This document shows positions 6,404 to 14,182 of a DNA stretch of 17,633 nucleotides, in pieces. Numbering within the stretch: position 1 is the first letter of the stretch; every line of letters starts with the position of its first letter. The notes under the pieces are model-generated. The model had not been told where the DNA came from. It was given only the letters and a program-made list of their open reading frames with translations, and made no database searches. Made by a program: the position numbers and the translations under genes. The stretch is from BMS3Bbin07 sp036244995 (GTDB taxonomy: Bacteria; Nitrospirota; Thermodesulfovibrionia; Thermodesulfovibrionales; JdFR-85), in assembly GCA_036244995.1 (NCBI GenBank), contig BTTF01000045.1:1-17633 (forward strand). The letters run 5' to 3'.

Positions 6404-8323
6404 ATGGCGGTTAAAATTAAAAAGTTCTTCATTACAGTAGGTGTCCTGGCGCTCCTGCTGTTTGCGGGGATACTGTGGTTTGCCCTCAGGGGGAATGGGA
6501 ATCCGGCCTCCACGTCTTCCGGTGTCACGGCCGGTAAGGGGGGTGAAGGAGGGTCACCGAAAGCAGAGAGGAAGATAAAGTACTGGCAGGGTCCAATGAA
6601 CCCGAGCTATATCAGCGACAAGCCCGGCAAGTCTCCCATGGGGATGGAACTGATTCCGGTGTATGAAGATGAGGCTGAGGATGAGGCTGAGGGTGTAATC
6701 AGGATAAACCCTGTCACTGTGCAGGACATGGGGGTTCGGACCAGGAAGATCACGAAACGTCCCTTTTTTGCTACGATCCGCACGGTTGGTTATATTACAT
6801 ATGACGAGGAACTCGTCAAGGACGTCAACACAAAGATATCGGGCTGGGTGGAGAAACTCTATGTCGACACGACCGGTGAAGATGTACGCGAGGGGCAGAA
6901 ACTTCTCTCCATCTACTCCCCTGCACTGGTTGCTACCCAGGAGGAGTACCTTCAGGCGCTTCGGTTCAAGGAGAAGACTTCCGACTCTGCATTCGTGAAT
7001 GTGGTGAAGGGTGCGGATACGCTTCTTGAGTCCACGCGAAAGAGGCTCCTGTTGATGGACATCGATCCCGGTCAGATCAAGGTACTGGAGGAACGGGGAG
7101 AGGTGCAGAAGAGCATGATTCTCCATTCACCTGCCACCGGTACGGTGATAAAAAAACCCGTCTTCGAAGGCATGAGGGTGAATCCCGGGATGAAGCTCTA
7201 TACCATCGCCGACCTTTCCCGTGTCTGGGTGCAGGTCTCCTTCTATGAATACGAACTCCCTTTTCTCAAGGTCGGTCAGGAGGCGGAGATGTCGCTTCCT
7301 TACGAACCCGGCGTCACCTACAAGGGCCGTATCACCTTCATCTATCCCTATCTTGCAAGAAAAACAAGGACGGTGCAGGCCAGGATGGAGTTTGAAAATC
7401 CGGGGTTAAAACTGAAGCCCGACATGTATGCCAATATCGTGCTGAAGTCAAAGATCAGCTCGGATGCCGTACTAGTGCCCTCTGAAGCGGTCATCCGGAC
7501 GGGAGTTCGCAACATAGTGATCACTTCCCTGGGAGGCGGCAAGTTCCTTCCCAAAGAGGTCAAGCTTGGAGCGGAGGCTGAGGGATTCGTGCAGGTCCTC
7601 TCCGGACTGAAAGAAGGAGATATAGCCGTAGTTTCAGGACAATTCCTCATCGATTCGGAGAGCAACCTTCGAGAGGCCATAAACAAGATGCTTGCAATCA
7701 AGAAGGTGTCACAGAAGATGGATATGAAGATGGATATGAAGAAGAAAGACGCCGGGGCTGAAACCAACAAGAAAAATGGTGGAAGCAGGAAGGCGCCACA
7801 GAAAATGGATATGGAGATGAAAAAGGAAGACGCCGGGCCCGGAGCCAAAAACGATGGCGGCAAAAGCAGGAAGGCCGCAACGCTCCATTCGGAGATGAGC
7901 AAGGAACAGAAGAATCTGATGACAGAGGCGGTTGACGATTATATAGACATACACAAGGCGTTGGTTGAGGAATCTCCCGCTGCTGTGGTCAAAGGGGCGC
8001 GTTCCCTGTCCGGGACGGTCGACAAGATAAAGGCTTTGACGGATACAGAGGGGAATTTGCAGGAATTTACACGTCCGATTGAGGACTCTATTGATGGACT
8101 TCTTTCCGGAGATATAGTGAAGGAGCGGGATTCCTTTGCAGCGCTCAGCGGGGTGATGGCTTCCTATATCAGGGGCGCCGGCAGGACGAGTGCACTTTCC
8201 GCCGGAATCAAACTCTATTTCTGTCCCATGAAGGAGGAGTTCTGGTTGCAGAAGGCGGCTGATGTTCAGAACCCGTATCTCGGCAAGAATATGCTTGTTT
8301 GCGGAAATGAGGAAAAATACTGA
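6404..8323 (+). CDS. cusB: CusB-like periplasmic adaptor with Met-rich linker and DUF3347-like C-terminus
   Basis: A 639-residue membrane-fusion protein that links CusA to CusC and passes metal. Residues 8-28 are a membrane anchor. Residues 58-88 match the heavy-metal-binding motif of this family but in a Met form (GPMNP...SPMGMELIP) with no Cys or His. The adaptor body with lipoyl, beta-barrel and hairpin parts runs from about 110 to 435 (TGEDVREGQKL, LHSPATGTVIKKPVFEGMRV, ADLSRVWVQVSFYE). Residues 437-492 are a Lys/Met-rich linker made of two repeats (QKMDM...KKxDAG...SRKA). Residues about 496-639 resemble DUF3347, with a helical part, then FCPM (C607) and MLVCG (C633). This makes it far longer than the roughly 400-residue E. 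coli CusB. GGAGGA 8 bases upstream selects the 6404 start over 6389. Its stop TGA shares an A with the cusA ATG. Confidence 0.92.
   Translation: MAVKIKKFFITVGVLALLLFAGILWFALRGNGNPASTSSGVTAGKGGEGGSPKAERKIKYWQGPMNPSYISDKPGKSPMGMELIPVYEDEAEDEAEGVIRINPVTVQDMGVRTRKITKRPFFATIRTVGYITYDEELVKDVNTKISGWVEKLYVDTTGEDVREGQKLLSIYSPALVATQEEYLQALRFKEKTSDSAFVNVVKGADTLLESTRKRLLLMDIDPGQIKVLEERGEVQKSMILHSPATGTVIKKPVFEGMRVNPGMKLYTIADLSRVWVQVSFYEYELPFLKVGQEAEMSLPYEPGVTYKGRITFIYPYLARKTRTVQARMEFENPGLKLKPDMYANIVLKSKISSDAVLVPSEAVIRTGVRNIVITSLGGGKFLPKEVKLGAEAEGFVQVLSGLKEGDIAVVSGQFLIDSESNLREAINKMLAIKKVSQKMDMKMDMKKKDAGAETNKKNGGSRKAPQKMDMEMKKEDAGPGAKNDGGKSRKAATLHSEMSKEQKNLMTEAVDDYIDIHKALVEESPAAVVKGARSLSGTVDKIKALTDTEGNLQEFTRPIEDSIDGLLSGDIVKERDSFAALSGVMASYIRGAGRTSALSAGIKLYFCPMKEEFWLQKAADVQNPYLGKNMLVCGNEEKY
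7712..7879 (+). repeat. Two-unit Met/Lys-rich repeat inside cusB
   Basis: Unit 1 (7712-7798) and unit 2 (7799-7879) encode 29 and 27 residues of the same pattern: QKMDM, a run of MK/K, DAG, then GG and SRKA. Within unit 1 ATGGATATGAAG is itself doubled. It forms a flexible, MxM-rich linker between the adaptor body and the DUF3347-like domain. Confidence 0.8.
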
Positions 8324-11300
8324 TGCTTGAGAAGATAATTGACTATTCAATAAAAAACAGGTTTCTGATTATACTTGCCACTGTATTTATTCTCCTCTGG
8401 GGCGTTTATTCCTTGGCAAATATGCCGCTTGACGCAATTCCCGACCTCTCTGATGTGCAGGTGATTGTTTACACCAAATACCCCGGACAGGCGCCTCAGG
8501 TGGTAGAGGATCAGATTACTTACCCGCTTACCACGGCCATGCTTTCTGTTCCCGGGTCGACTGTCGTGAGAGGCTATTCCTTTTTCGGGTTTTCTTTCGT
8601 CTACATCCTCTTTAAGGACGGAACGGACCTCTACTGGGCAAGGAGCCGTGTGCTTGAGTACCTGAACTATGTGTCCGGCCTTCTGCCCAAGGGCGTGAAC
8701 CCGTCCCTGGGGCCTGATGCCACAGGTGTTGGATGGGTGTATGAGTATGCGCTTGTGGACAGGACCGGCAAGTATGATCTTGCACAGCTCCGCTCCATGC
8801 AGGACTGGTATCTCCGCTATGAGCTCACCTCGGTGGAAGGGGTGTCCGAGGTGGCGTCGGTTGGCGGTTTTGTGAAGCAGTACCAGGTGGACGTGGATCC
8901 GAACAAGCTTCTTGCATACAACATTCCCTTATCAAAAGTGAAGAGGGCAATCAAGCGGTCCAATGCGGATGTAGGGGGGCGCCTGCTGGAGATATCGGAG
9001 ATCGAATATATGGTTAGAGGGTTGGGATATATCAAAGGTGTCGAAGATATCAAGAATATCGCTATCGGTGTGGACCATAATGGAACGCCGATCCTTGTCA
9101 GGGATGTGGCCAACGTACACCTTGGTCCTGAACTCCGGCGCGGCGTAACCGAATTGAACGGTGAAGGGGAGGTTGCCGGAGGGGTTGTGCTGATGCGGTT
9201 CGGGGGGAATGCCCTTGCAACTATAGACCGGGTCAAGGAGAAGCTGAAGAGCCTTAAGGCAGGCCTTCCGAAAGGGGTTGAGATAGTCCCCGTCTATGAC
9301 AGGTCCAACCTGATCAATAATGCCATTTCTACTCTCAAGGAGAAACTCATAGAAGAGTCCATCGTGGTGGCCCTTGTCTGTATAATATTCCTCCTGCATT
9401 TCAGGTCGGCCTTTGTGGCAATCTTCACACTGCCCGTAGGTATCCTTATGGCACTTACCATTATGAATTTCCAGGGCCTTAACGCCAACATCATGTCCCT
9501 TGGCGGCATTGCAATCGCCATAGGTGCGATGATCGATGCTGCGATAGTGATGATAGAGAACGCCCATAAGCAGCTGGAAAAGGACAGCGGCACCAAGGAC
9601 CACTGGGTAACTATAGGCATTGCTGCAAAACAGGTCGGACCGGCGCTTTTCTTTTCGCTGCTGATCATAACATTCTCGTTTCTGCCGATCTTTACGCTCC
9701 AGGCCCAGGAAGGAAGACTCTTCCGGCCCCTTGCGTTCACCAAGACCTACTCCATGGCCTCCGCGGCACTGCTTGCAGTGACACTCGTTCCGGTGATGAT
9801 GGGATACTTTATCAAAACCACTCTCCTGCCCGAATTGTGGAGCAGGAAGAAGCAGAGGCTGGTCTCAGTGGGTGTCTCAGCGCTTGTTTTCCTCCTGTTC
9901 TGGCTGGTTTCAACCCTCTTCCCCATGTCGGTGCTCAGTACATTCGGGGTCTCGATAGCAATCTTCATGGGTGCCCTGACCTTATTCCTCCTCTGGCCCC
10001 AGGCGGTCAGTCCGGAATTCAGGAATCCGGTTAACAGATTTCTCATATGGGTGTATAAACCTGTGATCCACTGGGTGCTGTACCACAAGGCCGTCACCAT
10101 GGTGCTGGCCGTTCTTGTAGTGTTGACATTGATGCCGTTCCATTCAATGATTGTCGAGAAGTTGCCGGAAGGTCCGATCAGGACCTTTGCCGTGAAGATG
10201 GACCGGTTTTTCCCCCTCGACAAGATCGGAGGGGAGTTCATGCCACCCCTTTACGAGGGAGACCTGCTGTATATGCCGAGTACATTTCCAGGCATTTCCA
10301 TAACCAAGGCAAGGGAACTGCTGCAGCAGACAGACAAGATTATCAAGTCCTTTCCGGAAGTCAAGCGGGTCTTTGGAAAGATCGGGCGTGCAGACACTGC
10401 AACTGATCCGGCACCTTTATCAATGATAGAGACCACCATCATGCTGAAGCCCCAGGAGGAGTGGCGGGAAGTGCCGGTAGAGAGGTTTTTCTCCGGCTGG
10501 CTTGGCTTTATACGTTCTCCCCTTGCGAAGATATGGCCGGAGAAGAGGGTGATAACCCCCAAGGAATTAATAAATGAGATGAACAAGGCGTTACAGTTTC
10601 CGGGCATAACGAACGCCTGGACAATGCCTATCAAGACGAGGATAGACATGCTTGCAACAGGAATCAAGACGCCTGTGGGTATAAAAATAATGGGTGCTGA
10701 TCTCAACACACTTGCAATGCTTGGAAAGAAGATTGAGGCCGTGGTGAGGCAGATTCCGGGGACACTATCCGTTTATTCCGAGCGTGTTGTCGGAGGATAT
10801 TACCTTGATTATAATATCGACCGCAGGGCGGCAGCCAGGTACGGCCTTACGGTCGGCGATATCCAGGACGTCATCCAGTCGGCTGTGGGAGGCATGAATG
10901 TGACGGAGACGGTTGAGGGGCTGGAACGCTATCCGGTTAATCTCAGGTATGGCCGTGAGTTGAGAGACTCCATACCAAAACTGAAGCGTATACTTATAGC
11001 CACTCCAACCGGAGCACAGATACCGATAGCTCAGGTAGCCAAAATCAGCGTAAGCCAGGGACCGCCTGTCATTAAAAGTGAGAACTCAAGGATGAGCGCC
11101 TGGATTTACGTGGACCTTGCAGGTATTGACATTGCCACTTACGTGAAGAATGCCAAAAAGATTATTGCCCGTGATGTGGACCTCCCTTCGGGATACAATA
11201 TAGTCTGGTCGGGACAGTATGAGTATATGGAGAGGGCTAACAAGAGGCTTGCCGTGGTAGTACCGATCACACTCCTGGTTATATTTCTTCTCCTTTACTT

Positions 11301-11790
11301 TAACTTCAGAAATGTCAGTGAGGCTATAATTGTCATGCTCTCACTGCCCTTTGCAATAGTAGGCGGTATCTGGTTTATCTACCTGTTGGGCTATAACATG
11401 AGTATTGCAGTCGGGGTCGGCTTTATAGCCCTGGCGGGTGTTTCTGCAGAGATAGGTGTGCTGGTGCTCATATATATTGATCATGCATATGAAGAGCGTT
11501 TGCTCGCGGGCAGGATGAATACGAAGGAGGATCTTTATGCGGCTTTCATAGAGGGGACGTCCGAAAGGGTCCGGCCTATAATGATGACCGTAACTGCTGT
11601 CATTGCCGGGTTACTGCCGCTTTTCTGGGGACATGGGGCAGGGGCGGATACAATGCGCAGGATAGCGGCTCCCATGATTGGAGGTATGGTATCGTCGACG
11701 ATCCTTACCCTGATTGTTATACCGGTGATATATGCTGCTGTAAAAAGCAGGAGCCTGGGCAGAAACAAAAAGGAGGTACGAGATGCATAA
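8323..11790 (+). CDS. cusA: CusA-type heavy-metal RND efflux pump
   Basis: A 1155-residue inner-membrane proton/metal antiporter that drives Cu(I)/Ag(I) export through CusB and CusC. The N-terminus MLEKIIDYSIKNRFLIIL, DAIPDLSDVQVIVYTKYPG and GAMIDAAIVMIENAHK are typical of the HME-RND family; D405 in the last motif matches the proton-relay Asp. The three Met that bind Cu(I) in E. coli CusA have counterparts: M651 (LLYMPST), M701 (LSMIETT) and M776 (RIDMLATG). This supports Cu/Ag over Zn/Co/Ni. It is about 110 residues longer than E. coli CusA because of insertions near 502-567 (two extra hydrophobic segments), about 610-635 and about 720-745. It overlaps cusB by one base (TGATG) and its 3' end overlaps the PII-like gene by 8 bases. 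Confidence 0.96.
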   Translation: MLEKIIDYSIKNRFLIILATVFILLWGVYSLANMPLDAIPDLSDVQVIVYTKYPGQAPQVVEDQITYPLTTAMLSVPGSTVVRGYSFFGFSFVYILFKDGTDLYWARSRVLEYLNYVSGLLPKGVNPSLGPDATGVGWVYEYALVDRTGKYDLAQLRSMQDWYLRYELTSVEGVSEVASVGGFVKQYQVDVDPNKLLAYNIPLSKVKRAIKRSNADVGGRLLEISEIEYMVRGLGYIKGVEDIKNIAIGVDHNGTPILVRDVANVHLGPELRRGVTELNGEGEVAGGVVLMRFGGNALATIDRVKEKLKSLKAGLPKGVEIVPVYDRSNLINNAISTLKEKLIEESIVVALVCIIFLLHFRSAFVAIFTLPVGILMALTIMNFQGLNANIMSLGGIAIAIGAMIDAAIVMIENAHKQLEKDSGTKDHWVTIGIAAKQVGPALFFSLLIITFSFLPIFTLQAQEGRLFRPLAFTKTYSMASAALLAVTLVPVMMGYFIKTTLLPELWSRKKQRLVSVGVSALVFLLFWLVSTLFPMSVLSTFGVSIAIFMGALTLFLLWPQAVSPEFRNPVNRFLIWVYKPVIHWVLYHKAVTMVLAVLVVLTLMPFHSMIVEKLPEGPIRTFAVKMDRFFPLDKIGGEFMPPLYEGDLLYMPSTFPGISITKARELLQQTDKIIKSFPEVKRVFGKIGRADTATDPAPLSMIETTIMLKPQEEWREVPVERFFSGWLGFIRSPLAKIWPEKRVITPKELINEMNKALQFPGITNAWTMPIKTRIDMLATGIKTPVGIKIMGADLNTLAMLGKKIEAVVRQIPGTLSVYSERVVGGYYLDYNIDRRAAARYGLTVGDIQDVIQSAVGGMNVTETVEGLERYPVNLRYGRELRDSIPKLKRILIATPTGAQIPIAQVAKISVSQGPPVIKSENSRMSAWIYVDLAGIDIATYVKNAKKIIARDVDLPSGYNIVWSGQYEYMERANKRLAVVVPITLLVIFLLLYFNFRNVSEAIIVMLSLPFAIVGGIWFIYLLGYNMSIAVGVGFIALAGVSAEIGVLVLIYIDHAYEERLLAGRMNTKEDLYAAFIEGTSERVRPIMMTVTAVIAGLLPLFWGHGAGADTMRRIAAPMIGGMVSSTILTLIVIPVIYAAVKSRSLGRNKKEVRDA

Positions 11791-12079
11791 GATGGTTATG
11801 GCCGTAATAAGGCGTGCATTATTTGATAAGATTACCGGCGAGTTTGAAAAGAAAAGGATACATTTTACGTGTTCGGAGGTAAAGGGGTTCGGCAAGGAGG
11901 TACGCCTTTACCATGAGGATATCCATGACCGTATCAAGATCGAGATTATTGCCGAGGAGAAGGATGTGGAGAGTATAAAGGATATCATCCTCTCGAACGT
12001 GAAGCATGGGACTACCGGTGCAGGCATACTTGCAGTATATAAGCTTGATGAATTTATGGAGTTTTCCGATTTGCGGTGA
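11783..12079 (+). CDS. PII-like signalling protein of the metal-RND-associated group
   Basis: A 98-residue soluble protein with the PII (GlnB) fold pattern: KMVMAVIRRALFDKITGEFEKKRIHFTCSEVKGFGKEV, then DRIKIEIIAEE and KHGTTGAGILAVYKLDE. It is shorter than GlnB (about 112), with a short T-loop (VRLYHEDIHD) lacking the GlnB uridylylation Tyr context and an altered B-loop and C-terminus. A 'new group' of PII proteins (PII-NG) coded beside CusABC/Czc-type RND pumps is known, and this gene fits it. Its start lies within the last codons of cusA with GGAGG 6 bases before the ATG, so translation is coupled to the pump. The role may be to sense a nucleotide or metal and modulate CusA; this is inference. 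Confidence 0.85.
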   Translation: MHKMVMAVIRRALFDKITGEFEKKRIHFTCSEVKGFGKEVRLYHEDIHDRIKIEIIAEEKDVESIKDIILSNVKHGTTGAGILAVYKLDEFMEFSDLR

Positions 12080-12150
12080 GGGGATTGAAGGCTACCGACG
12101 AATGCGGGTTATCACTAAAATCTTATTACTAAAACAGGAGGAAGATTAAG

Positions 12151-12594
12151 ATGAAGACAGTTATGGTTATTATGGTGTTTGCACTTATGTTGATGTACGG
12201 TATGACAGCCGTTGCCCATGAAGAGGGTGAAGAGTCCGGATCGGGGATGAAGATGGACATGAAGAATATGGATATGAAGATGATGATGCAGCACAGGACG
12301 ATGGATGTCATTGCTGAACACTGGGGTGAAACTCAGGAGGCGTTGAAGAAGAGGGACTGGAAAGAGGCTGGCGGGGATGTGGCCGAGATAGTAGAGGCTG
12401 CGAAGAAGTTGAAGGGATTCAAGCCTCACAGGAATGCAGATAAAATAGAGGAGTTTATGAAGATACAGGGTGTGTTTGTGAAGAGACTGACGAATCTCGG
12501 CAAGGCCATAGAATCCAGGGATGCAGCAGCAGCGGATAAAATTGCCGGAAGTGTACAGAAGAGCTGCAACCAGTGCCACGCAATGTTCAGGTGA
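12151..12594 (+). CDS. Exported Met-rich cytochrome c-prime-like monohaem protein
   Basis: A 147-residue protein with a signal peptide (1-22, ending TAVA), then a Met/Lys/Asp-rich segment (GMKMDMKNMDMKMMMQH, 32-48), then a four-helix region and a single haem site CNQCH (139-143) six residues from the C-terminus. The late CxxCH after helices (DVIAEHWGETQEALKKRDW; AAADKIAGSVQKSCNQCH) is the layout of the cytochrome c-prime / c556 family. In that family the haem is bound near the C-terminus of a helical bundle. AGGAGGA 8 bases before the ATG. It is the last gene of the copper operon, 71 bases after the PII-like gene; no obvious terminator follows. It may pair copper binding with redox, for example Cu(I)/Cu(II), or protect against NO; this is inference. 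Confidence 0.85.
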   Translation: MKTVMVIMVFALMLMYGMTAVAHEEGEESGSGMKMDMKNMDMKMMMQHRTMDVIAEHWGETQEALKKRDWKEAGGDVAEIVEAAKKLKGFKPHRNADKIEEFMKIQGVFVKRLTNLGKAIESRDAAAADKIAGSVQKSCNQCHAMFR

Positions 12595-12660
12595 GAGCCG
12601 TTCCGTTCACCCGGGTATTCATTCCTGCCTGCAAGTCAGGGGGGCGGTTGCCTTTCTCCT

Positions 12661-12690
12661 TTGACTCGTTTCACTCCTAAATGTTAAAAT
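12661..12690 (+). promoter_or_regulatory. Candidate promoter of the cooC gene, giving a leaderless transcript
   Basis: TTGACT (12661-12666) and TAAAAT (12685-12690) are 18 bases apart and each is one base from consensus. The expected start site, about 7 bases later, coincides with the ATG at 12697. There is no Shine-Dalgarno (the bases before the ATG are TTTCCTC), which fits a leaderless message. Confidence 0.5.
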
Positions 12691-12696
12691 TTCCTC

Positions 12697-13488
12697 ATGA
12701 AAATAGCCGTAACCGGTAAAGGCGGGGTGGGTAAAACCACCCTTTCTGCTATTCTGAGCCATATCTATGCAAGAGAAGGCAGAAGTGTTGTTGCCGTGGA
12801 TGCAGATCCTGATGCCAACCTTGCCCAGGCCTTTGGCCTTCCCCTGAAAGAGATAGAGGGAATAAGGCCAATAGCGGAACTGACCGACGTTATTGCTGAT
12901 CGGACAGGTGCAAGGCCGGGCAATATGGGGGGGATGTTCAAGCTGAATCCACGGGTTGCCGACATACCCGAGGAGTTTGGCTATAGAATAAACGGGATAA
13001 CATTGCTTGTGATGGGGAAGTCAAAGGAGGCTGCCTCCGGCTGTTACTGTCCCGAGAATGTATTCCTGCGGAGTCTGCTGAGGCACCTTGTGCTTGACAG
13101 GGAGGAGGTCGTAATTGTGGATATGGAGGCCGGCATAGAGCACCTGACAAGGGGAACTGCAGAAGGGGTTGATATGTTTCTGATTGTTGTGGAGCCTGGA
13201 CAGCGGAGTATCCAGACTGCAAGGACTGTAAGGGATATGGTTGCAGGACTCGGTATAAAACGGGTATATGCGGTTGCAAATAAAGTGAGAAACGAGAGGG
13301 ATGAGGAGTTTGTCCGTTCGGCACTGGGCGACATTCATCTTCTCGGTATAATAAAGTTTAACCAGGAAATTATGGAAGCAGACCTTACGGGTGTGCCTCC
13401 CTTTGAGAAGAGCCCTGAGACGGTTAGAGAGGTGGAGGATTTGAAAAGGGCGATTGACAAGCTGGGAATCGGTAACGTCAAACGGTAA
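12697..13488 (+). CDS. cooC: CooC/AcsF-type nickel-insertion ATPase for CO dehydrogenase
   Basis: A 263-residue MinD/ParA-class ATPase. It has the deviant Walker A GKGGVGKTT (7-15), DADPDANLAQAFG (35-47), a CYC pair (C116 and C118) and a Walker B-like VVIVDMEAG. The CxC pair is the nickel (or zinc) site at the dimer interface of CooC, where ATP hydrolysis drives nickel delivery to the C-cluster of CO dehydrogenase or to acetyl-CoA synthase. No CODH gene is in the window but the neighbours are all folate/one-carbon genes of the Wood-Ljungdahl pathway, which supports the call. It lacks a ribosome site and is probably leaderless. The stop codon lies inside the first copy of an intergenic repeat, so the last codons (NVKR) are repeat-derived. 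Confidence 0.88.
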   Translation: MKIAVTGKGGVGKTTLSAILSHIYAREGRSVVAVDADPDANLAQAFGLPLKEIEGIRPIAELTDVIADRTGARPGNMGGMFKLNPRVADIPEEFGYRINGITLLVMGKSKEAASGCYCPENVFLRSLLRHLVLDREEVVIVDMEAGIEHLTRGTAEGVDMFLIVVEPGQRSIQTARTVRDMVAGLGIKRVYAVANKVRNERDEEFVRSALGDIHLLGIIKFNQEIMEADLTGVPPFEKSPETVREVEDLKRAIDKLGIGNVKR

Positions 13489-13570
13489 CGAAGCCCGTAT
13501 CGCAAGGCGTCCAGGGGTCAGGTGAAGAGACGAAAGACGTAACCGATGAACGAAACGGGCCTCGTAACCG
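13484..13570. repeat. Intergenic palindromic element, copy A
   Basis: An 87-bp element starting GGTAACGAAGCCCGT (13484-13498) and ending ACGGGCCTCGTAACC (13555-13569), whose ends pair at 13 of 15 positions. The middle holds GAAGAGACGAAAGACGT. It is 87% identical to copy B at 14183-14268. All 11 differences are transitions, plus one 1-base gap. Similarity extends 5' as ACGTCAAA into the cooC coding end. The hairpin arms suggest a folded RNA or a mobile REP/MITE-like unit. Confidence 0.85.
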
Positions 13571-13593
13571 TTACCGTTACCGATATAATATAA

Positions 13594-14172
13594 GTGGACA
13601 CTAAACAGGCTATAAGAAAAAGGGTAATAAAGCTGCGGGATGCAATCCCTTTAGAAGTGAAAAAGGCCAGGGACAGGATGATTCAGGAGAGACTGTCCGG
13701 GCTGGCAGAATACAGGAATGCAGGCACGGTTATGCTCTTTGCCTCGTTCAGGACAGAAGTTGACACAATGCCAATAATAGCGGATGCCCTGATGCAGGGT
13801 AAGCGGGTGGTGTTTCCAAAGGTGGAGAGTGCGAAAAAAGAGCTGAGGCTCTATAATATAAAGTCTGTGGATGAACTGACCCGGGGGTTTATGGGTATAC
13901 CGGAGCCGGGAGTTATTGAAGGCAGGGAAGTGGCTCCGGAGGAGCTTGAACTTATAGTGATGCCTGGTGTGGCCTTTGATGAAAGGGGTGGGAGGCTTGG
14001 TTATGGAGGCGGATACTACGACCGTCTGATTGCCGGATTGAGGCATAGGCCGCCACTTGTTGCAGTGGCCTACGAAGAACAGGTGGTCCGGGAGGTCCCT
14101 GTTGCAGACCATGATATCAGGGTCGACAGGATCGTTACAGACAGGAGAGTGATAACTGTTTGTGCGTCTTGA
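13594..14172 (+). CDS. 5-formyltetrahydrofolate cyclo-ligase
   Basis: A 192-residue enzyme that turns 5-formyl-THF to 5,10-methenyl-THF with ATP (MTHFS / YgfA family). Typical length and motifs are seen: an N-terminal helix KQAIRKRVIKLRDAI, FASFRTEVDTMPII (49-62), IVMPGVAFDERGGRLG (121-136) and GYGGGYYDR (136-144), the ATP/Mg-binding signature. The start is a GTG at 13594, chosen because the N-terminal helix fits the family; the first ATG would remove 28 residues of it. There is no ribosome site, and a TATAAT box (13584-13589) ends four bases before the GTG, so the transcript may be almost leaderless. It sits between the two copies of the intergenic repeat. In this cluster it would recycle 5-formyl-THF to the FolD substrate. 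Confidence 0.9.
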   Translation: MDTKQAIRKRVIKLRDAIPLEVKKARDRMIQERLSGLAEYRNAGTVMLFASFRTEVDTMPIIADALMQGKRVVFPKVESAKKELRLYNIKSVDELTRGFMGIPEPGVIEGREVAPEELELIVMPGVAFDERGGRLGYGGGYYDRLIAGLRHRPPLVAVAYEEQVVREVPVADHDIRVDRIVTDRRVITVCAS

Positions 14173-14182
14173 CGTCAAAACT

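Noticed and set aside
7348..8350. Long minus-strand ORFs opposite cusB
   Set aside because: They lie opposite strongly conserved coding sequence, have no ribosome site and show no domain.
12595..12660. Terminator after the cytochrome gene
   Set aside because: Only a 4-bp stem (CCTG/CAGG) without a T run is visible, which is not enough to call.
13584..13589. Full promoter for the cyclo-ligase
   Set aside because: The TATAAT box is perfect, but no recognisable -35 or extended -10 accompanies it, so it is mentioned only as a possible -10 element.
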